Both the position numbers and the translations under genes were made by a program. DNA of 64,000 bases from Epithemia pelagica (lineage: Eukaryota > Bacillariophyta > Bacillariophyceae > Surirellales > Surirellaceae): contig OX337229.1 of NCBI GenBank assembly GCA_946965045.2, positions 5,580,001 to 5,644,000 on the forward strand, written 5' to 3'. The notes under the pieces are model-generated. The model was not told the DNA's origin and did not search any database. It was given only the letters and a program-made list of their open reading frames with translations. Shown here piece by piece: positions 50,528 to 60,610 of this stretch (its first letter is position 1; the number at the start of each line of letters is the position of its first letter).

Positions 50528-53500
50528 CTGCAGCAATACTTCCAGCAGCTCGTACACAAGATCATAGTAACATGCACGTTATTCGGTTACTATATCTTGT
50601 GTATCGAGCTATTTGGACAGCCAACACAACGGCAACGACCTAGCAAGACTAGCTTGAATCACGTCCTTGACTGGACGAACAACATCTACGACTCAACGGC
50701 GACCACCATATCAGCCCTAATACGAGTGAAACGACGAAGACGACGAATCGACCATGGCAAATGCAGACGACGGCAACGGAACAAATACACGCATCTCCTA
50801 AGGACGCTCTGCATGGCCACGATCCTAACATCTACGACAGGACAAGTGGCGAATCGAGCGGCGCACGAGGTGGGATTTGATACCGACGCCAAGAGAATAC
50901 TCGTCGACAATTGTGCAACGGCATCCATAACCAACAACATTATGGATTGTGCAACGAAACCGATTCAAATCAAACGAAAGGTCAAAGGAATCGCCGGGTC
51001 ATATCAACCAGACATCTACGAGACAACGATTCGATGGGACATCGAAGACGACGACGGGAAGATCCATCAAATCACTCTCCCACGCTCATATTACATCCCA
51101 TCGACTCCAACCAGGCTCTTATCGCCACAACACTGGGCGCAGACGGCTCGAGACAACAAGCCACAACCCAGGGGAACGAGATGTGTCACATACGAAGACA
51201 CAATCGAGCTGATATGGGATCAAGGGAGGCACAAACGCACGATTCCAATCCAAGGACGCGGCTCCAACGTGGGCGAATTCTCCACCGCCGCAGGATACAA
51301 AGAATACGCAGCTTTCTGCGCAAGGGCAGGAACAACGATCGAACAAGAAGACAACTGTCCGCTCGAGGCAAACAACGCGACACTCATTGAAGACGACGAC
51401 GAATCGATACACGAACGATCATCGGCGGCGCAAGACGATGACGAGGAAGAGATTATCACAATCGACAATCTCGACGACGAAAAGAATGAGAGATATTTTC
51501 CAAGCCGCGACACACCGATGACTACCGAATTTCTCCTCGACATTAACTATGAGACATGTCACGTGATACCGAACGAGGAGGAAGCACTCCCTGAGAGTCC
51601 GACCCTCGAATTATTGCGAACACACCATAGAATGGGACATCTATCAATGAGTAAGATCCAAGCAATGGCACGACAGGGATTACTCCCTAAACGACTCGGC
51701 ACGTGCAAGATCCCAGTATGCACCGCGTGTCTCTATGGGAAAGCAACCCGGCGCCCATGGCGAGTGAAAGGGCACCAAGGCACGATGGACACGATGACAT
51801 CACCAGGACAATGTGTGTCCGTTGACCAGATGATCTCAAAAACGCCGGGCTACATTGCGCACCTTCGCGGGACTCCCACGCGCGACAGGTATCGAGTCGC
51901 GACTATATTCGTGGACCACTATTCAGGAGTCGGCTATGTCCATCTGCAACGATCTACCTCTGCTAAGGATACTATGGAAGCTAAGGAAAGATTCGAGGCA
52001 TGGGCCGACACACACGGGGTAGCTATACTTCACTACCACGCGGACAATGGGATTTTCGCCGACAACAAGTTCCGAGCCGCGGTCCAAGCAAAGAACCAAC
52101 GTTTGACTTTCAGTGGCGTCAACGCACACTTCCAAAGTGGCATGGCCGAACGACGTATTCGGGATCTACAAGAATCTGCGCGAACGATGCTGATCCATGC
52201 ACAACGACGATGGCCGACTGCAATAACGACGCATTTGTGGCCATACGCCGTGAGATATGCGAACGACATGTTCAATGAAGCGCCCATGCGAAAACACAAA
52301 GAGACGACTCCTATGGAACTGTTCTCCGGATCACGTGTCCGGTTCAACTTCCGATTGACACACACATTCGGATGCCCTAGTTATGTATTAGATAATGAAT
52401 TGCAGAGCGGAATGAGTATCCCGAAGTGGGCAGAACGAGCGAGGGTCGGAATCTTCCTTGGTTACTCACCACAGCACGCCAGGACTGTGGGACTCATCCT
52501 ATCCCTATCGTCCGGCTTAACATCCCCTCAGTTTCACGTACAATATGACGACCAATTTGAAACGATGAGGAAGAGTTTCGGGGAAACCCAACCAATTTCC
52601 CAATGGCAATACAAGGCAGGTTTCACAAGGACACGACCACACGTCAAAGAGTCGCGGCCAGAGACGTCACGCGGAAGCACAACGACGACGACACGAGAAG
52701 TGCAGCCTCAAAACGAGACGCACGAAGAACAAGAAACTAACTTAGAGGAAGAACCGGCACCTACCATGCACGACAATGAGGGAGCTAGACGTTCCTCCCG
52801 CACTCCCCGGCCGACACAGCGATATCAGGACTACATGATGACTCTGCAAGAAGACAACGATGTAATCGGGGAAGTAGCTATTACAGCTATGCCGACCACA
52901 ACTACGCCATCAATCACAGTCAAGACAGCCCAAGCTAACTCAAACAAACCAGATGTGATGTACTGGCATCAGGCAATGAGGGAGCCTGATCGAGAACAAT
53001 TCATCATAGCCGCGCAGAAAGAGGTCAACGATCATACTGCGAACGGTCTGTGGGAAGTAGTAAAACGGAAAGACGTCCCAAAAGGGGCGCTCATCTCTCG
53101 AGGGGTCTGGAGTTGCGTCAGGAAACGGCGCATTCAGACACAGGAGGTATACAAATGGAAGTCGAGACTCGCATATGACGGATCAACACAGACGAAGGGT
53201 CTCAACTATTGGGAGACCTACGCCCCCGTAATACAATGGCCTATTGTGCGATTCGTCCTTACTATGGCACTTACACAGGGCTGGCACATTAAACAAGTTG
53301 ATTACGTCCTTGCGTACACGCAAGCAGTCGCAGAGACTGATATGTACATGGAAGCGCCTCGCGGATTCACATTTGATACGCAGGGAAAACAAAAGTCAGA
53401 CGATTACGTACTCAAAATTAAACAAAATTACTACGGACAAAAGCAAGGAGCAAGAGTCTGGAACCGTCACTTGGTGGAACGCCTGGTGAAAGTCGGGTTC

Positions 53501-54562
53501 AAGCAAAGCGAACACGACGAGTGTCTGTTTTACCATGGCAATTGTGTATACGTCCTGTATACCGACGACTCCCTGTTAATGGGACCGGAACAAAAAGAAC
53601 TCGACCGGTTGATTGTTCGTATGGAAGAGAGTGGGCTCAAAATGACATACGAAGATGGAGTCGACGACTTTCTGGGGGTGAATATAGACCAGCAGGCGGA
53701 CGGGACAATCCACCTTACGCAACCGCATTTGATTGACGCAATCTTGCGCGACATCCACCTGGCGGATCCGGACACAAACACCAAAGACACACCAGCGGCG
53801 ACAACGGTGCGACTACGACAGGACAACGACGGGTTAGATTTTGACCACCACTTCCACTACCGCTCATTGATTGGGAAACTGAATTTCCTGGAAAAGAGTA
53901 CAAGACCGGACATCAGTTATGCAGTACACCAATGTGCACGATTTAGTGAGAGACCAAAGACAGCACACGCACGAGCAGTCAAACATATCGCACGTTACCT
54001 TGCCGGAACACGAGACAAGGGCATCGTCCTGAAACCAGACGTCTCCAGGTCTTTCGAAGTTTTTGCAGACGCAGATTTCGCTGGTAACTTCAACAAAATC
54101 GACAACTCAAATCGCGACCTTGCCAGATCCAGGACGGGTTTTGCCATCTTCTACGCCGGCTGCCCAATTACATGGCAATCGAAATTGCAGACGGAAATTG
54201 CCTTGTCGACCACCGAGGCCGAAATCATCAGCCTATCACATGCACTGCGGACAGTGATCCCTCTCATGGCAGTCACAAAGGAGATGAAAGAACTTGGGTT
54301 CCCTGTAATTTCAACAACACCACGAGTCAAATGTAAGGCTTTTGAGGACAACAGCGGGGCGGTCGAGCTAGCCACGATATACAAATACCGTCCACGTACC
54401 AGGTACCTGTGTACCAAATTGTTTCACTTCAAGGATTTTGTGGAACGAAAGGAAATTGAAATCCTCCCGTGTCAAACCGAAGATCAGACCGCTGATATCT
54501 TTACAAAATCTCTCGACCGGACAGCCTTCGAGCGACACAGGAAAACGCTACAGCAGTGGTAA
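50501..54562 (+). CDS. Pol of Copia element 2 (reached by readthrough)
   Basis: 1,353 codons after the UGA, in the gag frame. Protease: LVDNCATASI (DNCA replaces DSGA). Integrase zinc finger: HHRMGHLS...CTACLYG (HHCC); catalytic triad in SVDQMI, HADNGIF and AERRIRDLQ. RT: APVIQWPIVRFVLTMAL and YTDDSLLMG. RNase H: FADADFAGN, LSTTEAEIISL, then ADIFTKSLDR near the end. All core residues are present, so it is likely functional. The first ~70 residues after the stop have no domain and probably form the linker. Confidence 0.92.
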   Translation, partial: QLNPGWFPGLQQYFQQLVHKIIVTCTLFGYYILCIELFGQPTQRQRPSKTSLNHVLDWTNNIYDSTATTISALIRVKRRRRRIDHGKCRRRQRNKYTHLLRTLCMATILTSTTGQVANRAAHEVGFDTDAKRILVDNCATASITNNIMDCATKPIQIKRKVKGIAGSYQPDIYETTIRWDIEDDDGKIHQITLPRSYYIPSTPTRLLSPQHWAQTARDNKPQPRGTRCVTYEDTIELIWDQGRHKRTIPIQGRGSNVGEFSTAAGYKEYAAFCARAGTTIEQEDNCPLEANNATLIEDDDESIHERSSAAQDDDEEEIITIDNLDDEKNERYFPSRDTPMTTEFLLDINYETCHVIPNEEEALPESPTLELLRTHHRMGHLSMSKIQAMARQGLLPKRLGTCKIPVCTACLYGKATRRPWRVKGHQGTMDTMTSPGQCVSVDQMISKTPGYIAHLRGTPTRDRYRVATIFVDHYSGVGYVHLQRSTSAKDTMEAKERFEAWADTHGVAILHYHADNGIFADNKFRAAVQAKNQRLTFSGVNAHFQSGMAERRIRDLQESARTMLIHAQRRWPTAITTHLWPYAVRYANDMFNEAPMRKHKETTPMELFSGSRVRFNFRLTHTFGCPSYVLDNELQSGMSIPKWAERARVGIFLGYSPQHARTVGLILSLSSGLTSPQFHVQYDDQFETMRKSFGETQPISQWQYKAGFTRTRPHVKESRPETSRGSTTTTTREVQPQNETHEEQETNLEEEPAPTMHDNEGARRSSRTPRPTQRYQDYMMTLQEDNDVIGEVAITAMPTTTTPSITVKTAQANSNKPDVMYWHQAMREPDREQFIIAAQKEVNDHTANGLWEVVKRKDVPKGALISRGVWSCVRKRRIQTQEVYKWKSRLAYDGSTQTKGLNYWETYAPVIQWPIVRFVLTMALTQGWHIKQVDYVLAYTQAVAETDMYMEAPRGFTFDTQGKQKSDDYVLKIKQNYYGQKQGARVWNRHLVERLVKVGFKQSEHDECLFYHGNCVYVLYTDDSLLMGPEQKELDRLIVRMEESGLKMTYEDGVDDFLGVNIDQQADGTIHLTQPHLIDAILRDIHLADPDTNTKDTPAATTVRLRQDNDGLDFDHHFHYRSLIGKLNFLEKSTRPDISYAVHQCARFSERPKTAHARAVKHIARYLAGTRDKGIVLKPDVSRSFEVFADADFAGNFNKIDNSNRDLARSRTGFAIFYAGCPITWQSKLQTEIALSTTEAEIISLSHALRTVIPLMAVTKEMKELGFPVISTTPRVKCKAFEDNSGAVELATIYKYRPRTRYLCTKLFHFKDFVERKEIEILPCQTEDQTADIFTKSLDRTAFERHRKTLQQW

Positions 54563-54589
54563 GATACATCTTATGTGCCCGTGAGGGAG

Positions 54590-55069
54590 TGTTCGAATAC
54601 GCAGAGTATCGCAGGCATGCGCGCATATCCGCGACCAAAAGATGAGGAGGACGAGCACACAACATGCACCAACTTCCTCACGAAATAGACGACGGAACTT
54701 GTCCATTACGGACAAGAACAACAGAACAACGATGCATCTTGGATTCCAGATGACGAGTCAAGCCGTGTAACGGCTTTAAGTGACGCAACAAATAGAAGCA
54801 ACCACAGGAGTAACCGCCGCTGCATAGGAGACCGGGATTCAATCTCCCTAATTGGCAGCCGTCGTTTAGGAGAGAAGCGACGATGCCAAGATCGACACAA
54901 GACAAGAATCGACGAACCCAACGCTCATCTCCATCCAACGCTCGCATCAACCCAACGGCCATTGGCAAGCAATGGCCAGATACCTTTAGCTAGAAACACA
55001 CAATCTTAAAATCGCTTTATCCTACGGATTGAGCCCGTTTCCTCTGTCTACGATAGGCGGAAACTCACA
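54590..55069 (+). repeat. 3' LTR of Copia element 2
   Basis: One substitution relative to the 5' LTR. Preceded by the purine-rich tract gtgagggag (54581-54589), the likely polypurine tract. Confidence 0.93.
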
Positions 55070-56883
55070 TAATAGGTGGAGCGAAAGCACAGTCAGAGTT
55101 GTCCAATTCGGTTCTTCTTTTGAATCTCAACGAAACTGCCAAAAAGTGGCGAGAGGGACCATGCCTGAACGAAAAAAGGGATTCTTCTGCCAGTGTAGTT
55201 TGCAATGGCACTGTTTTTATACTTGGTGGATACAATTATGACGACGACCTAGACACTGTTGAAACAATTGAAGTTGGAGATTTACTTCTCGCACCAGGTG
55301 CCGACAGCACTACGAATGGATGGAAGACTTTGGATTGCCGTCTGTCTGCAAAACGATCAGACTGTTCCGCTGCTGCTGTACATGACAGATTCATTGTTGT
55401 GGTTGGCGGAGGCAATACAAAAGATATCTCCTCGTTGTCATCTGTAGACATCATTGACACAACATCCAAAAGTCAATACGCTGTCGTCTCTGGGCCGCCG
55501 TTGAACAAAGGTCGATATTTCTTTGGAATGGCTGTAATTGGCCAGAGAATCTATGTTGTTGGTGGGCAACCGGCCAATAATAAGTTACCTGTTGAATACT
55601 TGGAGTTTGAGGACTGTTCAAACCACGCAGATGTAACTGTAACATCAGTTTTTCCATCGACCAAGTCCTGGAAGATACAAGAGGAGCTTGCTCTTGACAC
55701 TGATCGATGTCAACACTGTGTTGTTGAGGTGGGATCCTGTCTCGTTGTTGCAGGAGGGTGGAGTAGAGACAAGGAAGGATTATCATCCGTCGAAGTCATG
55801 GACACTGAACAACATGTCATGTGGAAGCTTCCATCTACGACGACAAAACGGAATTCTTTTAGCATGGTTGCCATTTCAAATGGCATTTTAGCCATTAGTG
55901 GTGATACAGAAGATTCTTGTGAATATCTTGCGTTGACGGAGAAGAAAACAGAAACCAAGGTTTGTATTGCTGCGTGTTGTCTGTGTTTTTGGGGGACAAG
56001 TCATTTTTCGTGTCTCACCGTTGGTTGTTGCCTTTTACAGAAATCGTGCTCGTCTCATTTGGTGCTAGAGAAACTTGACATTGGTATCGAACGAGAAAGC
56101 AACAATGTCGATAAAGAGCATGTATTGAAAGAAGCTCCCCAAGCCAAAGAGCCGCATCAGATGAAACAATCTTTGTTGATGAATGTTACGCAACCTATTG
56201 TCCGGAAACGGTCGATTGAACCTGAATTGGAAGTGAAGATGAGCAACAAAAAATCCTGTGATGCCGCTGCTCTGCCTGCGAGCTCACGTGAGTCTCCGTC
56301 CCATGGTAGTTTCAACAAGAAGGAGAACAAAGTTGTACCACTTTTGAATCGTGTTGACCAGATTGAGATGTGGAAAGCGGGTGCCACGGATTCTCTAGAA
56401 AAACGGTTGGAGTTGAACAAGAAGCTGGTTGAGGAGAACAAGAGGCTGGTCGAGGAGAACAAGAAGCTCGTTGAGATTGACAAGAAGTTGGTTGAAACGA
56501 ACACGAGGCTTGTTGAAACTGACAAAAAGTTCATTGAGACAAACAAGAGGTTGGAAAGTCGACTGCACAAGTTGGAACAATTGATCATAGGGGACGAAGA
56601 GTAGAAACTCTGTTTGTTTATGAGATGACATGGTGATAATGAAGCAATCGTATACTCTTGACAGTCCTACTTAGTAGTCCTAACACAATCACAAAATTAA
56701 TTTTGATTGCTATGTTTACGAAAGTGTCTGCAACTTCCGGTAATGGACTTAAAACGTAGGTAATCCTTCTACTACTCAGAGTATCGTCACGATATAACTT
56801 TTTTAATTTTCACACAGTAATACCTCTTATATGATCATACTAGGTACAGATTAATTTAATATGAGAAAAACATCCAGAGTCAC

Positions 56884-56964
56884 GGATGTCGGAGGATTTG
56901 GTAGATGTCGGATGATGTCGGATGATGTCGGAGGATGTCGGATGATGTCGGATGATGTCGGATG
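56884..56964. repeat. Minisatellite (gatgatgtcg)n
   Basis: About eight 10-bp units with slight variation (ggatgtcgga, gatgatgtcg). Confidence 0.85.
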
Positions 56965-57115
56965 TTTTTATCGCCAAGAGAATATGTACTCTTCTCCAGC
57001 AGATGGGATTCTTCACGAGAAATCACAAGGTTACAAGTCACTGATTGACGGTAGGCCCATCAACTGAAGGAGCACCGCTGGATTTTGAGGCAAACTATTT
57101 TTGCGCGCGAGCCCG

Positions 57116-57190
57116 AAACGACATCAAACGACATCAAACAACATCAAACGACATACAAACGACATACCAACGACATACCTTTCGACATTC
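57116..57190. repeat. Minisatellite (aaacgacat)n, complementary to the one at 56884
   Basis: Units of 10-11 bp (acgacatcaa, then acgacatacca). The core cgacatc is the reverse complement of gatgtcg in the repeat 150 bp upstream. Confidence 0.8.
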
Positions 57191-58500
57191 CCGTTTGTTC
57201 CATACTAGAGAATGGTAAATCATATTCTATGGTATCATAATACGTACTTTGTATTAATATCGATCCTTTGTTTTGGTTTCGTCCGTTGGGTATTGGAAGA
57301 GAATATGCGACTCACGTGTAGTTACCGGAAGTTGCTGGCAGAGTGTCTCGGGGTTGTCACGATCGGCAGCAGCTAGATGTCTCCGTGATCTCTTTTTCTG
57401 CCAATAAGGAGGAAATTTGATGGTTCTTGTTTCCTTCCTCCAGTTTGGTTTGAATCAGTGTTCCAGTTGTATACATACCGCAGTTCAATTTGAGTCATTG
57501 TTCCGTTTTCGTACCAGTCAAAATCATACGTGGCATCCATGTTCGCTTCCCTCATTGATCCTACAAGATGTCACAGTCTATTGTATGCCCACAGAAAACC
57601 AAATATTGTCCTTCACCCGCACAGAAGCTCCTGGACGCTTCTGGACAAGGTTGGTTCATTGCTTGTAATCTATTTTCTGTGCGAGCCGGATGCGATTTGG
57701 CCTTTCGACCTGCCAATCGACATGTTGTCAAATATATAATTGATGGAATGAAGCAATTGTGTTGAGCGATTTTGGGAGTAGAAGGCACTCGACGATTGGC
57801 ACGAGGAGTCCCAACAAGATGCGGGCAATATTCATTCATTCATCAATGCGATTTCCACCTCCCTATAAAGTTCCTGATATTTGCCCGTGCTTGCGTATCC
57901 TATGCTCGGTGGAACTCTCGGCCCAACTAGAATCATCAGTTTACTTCTCTCCCCCATTTTGTCCAGTCCTTGACAGAATGTTTTGGTCACTCCGATCGTG
58001 GATCGTACAAACAGTGTCTGCCTCTGGACGACTTTGGTCGGCAGTGGAGGGGGCTTTACCCATGCTTTCTGATGACTCAATATCTTGCAGATTTCGAACA
58101 CATATCTCTGGAATGTGCGGGTCCGGCAACGGACCGAATAACACGCCTTGCCATTGCCCATGCATGCAATTTGGCCTTGGAGAATTTCAACTCCATGGTG
58201 CGGGCGGTTTCGTATTGCGACGTCCATTGGTACTACTACATCAGCCTCCCCTCTTGCTGGTATGCTCTCGCATCTCTCCTCCTCACCAGTCGTCCACTCT
58301 GTAGGCGTTTTGTTGTCGACAGACTCTTTTTCTGGACTCGGTAGATTGGCCTAGGATCCAATCTGCTCACCCAAAAAAGTCGTGTCGTGAACGATTTTGT
58401 GAGAAAGGAAGGCTCTGCAGACGTCGCGATTCCCGATGAGATTAGGGCTGTATTCACCTTTTTTAAGTGATGTACTACGGATTACAATAGCCTTGTCCCA

Positions 58501-60024
58501 ATCCTACTAGGTAGGACATTATAATATTGTACTCGTATTCTGATGATTGACGAAGCCTCTATTGTATATGCGCCCTCGAACCTCGAACTACACCATTGGA
58601 GTCCATCTTGGAGAGGTGGATGGCTGTGGATTTCGATACATGCCAAAAGGCAAATCTAGAGTACTGTAACAAAAAAGAATGTTGATGCTTCAGTGGTTGC
58701 TGGCCTGCCGCTTCGATCGCGTTGTCGAGAGATGCCATTGTCGTTGCTACTCCTTGCTAGGAGTAGGAGTAGGAATAGTGGGAGTGCGTGGGGTAGCTAC
58801 CTAGTCGGGGTAGTTTTTGTGCCGTCCGTCCATGAGCCGTCCAGATTCTTCGTTTTGGTTCGATGGATTTCTGGTTGTTCGCCTTTCAGACCCGCACAAA
58901 GTCTCCGCAAACTGAAGTGCTCATAAAATAAAAACTTTTCGAAATTTCGAGTGTGGACTGGTGTGGACTGTGGACCCGCATTCAGTACGAGCACGAGCGA
59001 GGCCATACGACACGGGCAGTCTCGCCAAGCGAGAAGGGAGCGAACGCGACCGCGGTCTGATAACTAAACATTTCAAGACTAGAGTGGCTGGCGTGATAAG
59101 TTCCGAATTCGGACGCGGACGAAGTATTGCCCTCGACCGTGCTCCTGCGCGCGAGCAACCTACACTATATTCCATATAACATCACGACTGTGATTTGATT
59201 TGTACGACAGGTGAGCTATACAGTACCATCAAGGTTCTTTCTGTCGCACGGTGCACATCGATCGGGATCGATTCTTTTTGATTTTCGTTCGCTGTGCTGT
59301 GCTTTGTCACCGCGACGAGAGCACCACTGAAAACCACGGTGTTTGTTCGCTTTTTGGCGTTGTGTGTGTTGCGTGCAGTGTGTGGACGAGAGCATCGCGA
59401 TCTTGGAGGGATTGATTCTCAGGGTGTGAGTATTCCTTTGTTCGTTGGATTGTCTGGACCATGAGCATGCATTGGGTAGACCATCTCCTGGAAAGGGATC
59501 CGATTCCGGTGGAGTGGATCTGGAGCATAGGTACCGCCCTCGTGTTGATGCGGGTGCCCCCTTCTCCCCGGTACCGTCCTACGTACGATCGCCTGTACCT
59601 GGTGGAGCAGACTGTCCATCGCGGGGTACTACGGTGTGTGTGGGTGATGGGCGGCCGCATCCCACGAATCCAAGAGGCCATCACCATGGCGCCCTTTCAT
59701 AGAATCCGGTTCTTGATTGAATTGTCCTTGTGTTTCCATGAGAACAATACACAGTGCATGCCATTGCATATCATGTGACAGTTCACGTTTCGTTTGCTAC
59801 GGTTGATTTGTTCTGTGTGGCAAATTCTGTCTTGGATGGAAGAATTGTTGGACTCATGCTCCTTTGCCGATTTTCTCTCTTTTTTTCTTTCTCTTTGACC
59901 ACTACAGTGCGTTGCGCAAAACATTTGAACGAGTGGATCTGTTTGTTGTGGTTGTGAAAAGAGGCGAGGGGGTGTGCGCATCTTTCAACCCAACAGGCTC
60001 GACTCGTTTGAGAAACAACAAACA
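58501..60024. other. Long region upstream of the acetyltransferase gene
   Basis: No gene is supported. A plus frame at 59461-59778 (105 aa) has no recognised motif. The last few hundred bases should contain the promoter and 5' UTR of the gene at 60025; an in-frame stop at 59956-59958 precedes its ATG. Confidence 0.4.
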
Positions 60025-60579
60025 ATGCAGGCTTCCCAACAAGCGGCCGCTCCCTTGCAACCTCCTGCAGCCGCACCGGCCAATGCCGCAGCCTTTGCCC
60101 AGCAACAACAACAAGCATTTGCGGGAATGGTTCCGCAACAAGCACAACAACAACGATTATCGGGGGCCAATTATGCCGCTCCGGCTGCTCCACAACAACA
60201 ACAACAACAACAGCAACCACAAGCTGCACCACCACAACAACAACCACAAGCTGCACCACCACAACAAGCTGCACCACCACAACAACAACAAGCACAACAA
60301 CAACATTTTCCACATCAAGGTTTGAATGGAGGCTGGCAAAGCGATAGGGATTACCATGATAGACGAAAGATGATTGCCAAGATTGTTCATTTGCTGCAAC
60401 AGCGCAAGCCCAATGCTCCACCGGAATGGCTCAAGAAACTACCGCAAATGGCCAAGCGATTGGAGGAGTCACTCTATCGGTCGGCCAAATCTTTTGACGA
60501 ATACAATGATGCGGCAACCTTGAAAATGAGATTGCAGCAACTCGCCGTCAATATTGGTATGAAAACCAAAATTATGCAA

Positions 60580-60610
<31 letters not shown>

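Larger units (their letters stand above)
48720..55069 (+). mobile_element. Complete Ty1/copia LTR retrotransposon 2 (6,350 bp)
   Basis: Two 480-bp LTRs (TGTTCGAATAC...AACTCACA) differ at one base that I can see (t at 49144, c at 55014). Target duplication TAATAG is at 48714-48719 and 55070-55075. Gag and Pol are in the same frame, divided by a single UGA. Domain order is Copia type with a complete HHCC-DDE integrase and YTDD reverse transcriptase. It is a different lineage from element 1. Sense insertion in a Kelch exon; recent. Confidence 0.93.
48539..56604 (+). pseudogene. Kelch-repeat/coiled-coil gene, copy 3, interrupted by Copia element 2
   Basis: Coding pieces are 48539-48719, 55076-55959 and 56041-56604. 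The retrotransposon sits after base 1 of codon 61, and the host frame resumes exactly after the 6-bp duplication TAATAG. Kelch GG motifs (TVFILGG, FIVVVGG, IYVVGG, CLVVAGG) and the terminal heptads (VEENKRLVEENKKLVEIDKKLVE region) match copy 2. The intron position is conserved, but here it is 81 bp with no stop, so the frame also reads through it. Apart from the insertion no lesion is seen. Confidence 0.8.
56605..58500. other. 3' flank of Kelch copy 3 with inserted minisatellites; decayed duplicate
   Basis: After the Kelch stop comes about 700 bp not shared with the other copies, including two minisatellites. From about 57370 homology to the flanks of copies 1 and 2 resumes. Frames are broken differently in the three copies, so no gene is called. 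Confidence 0.45.

Noticed and set aside
59461-59778. 105-codon ORF upstream of the acetyltransferase
   Set aside because: No motif, signal or TM pattern; more likely 5' UTR or promoter of the downstream gene.
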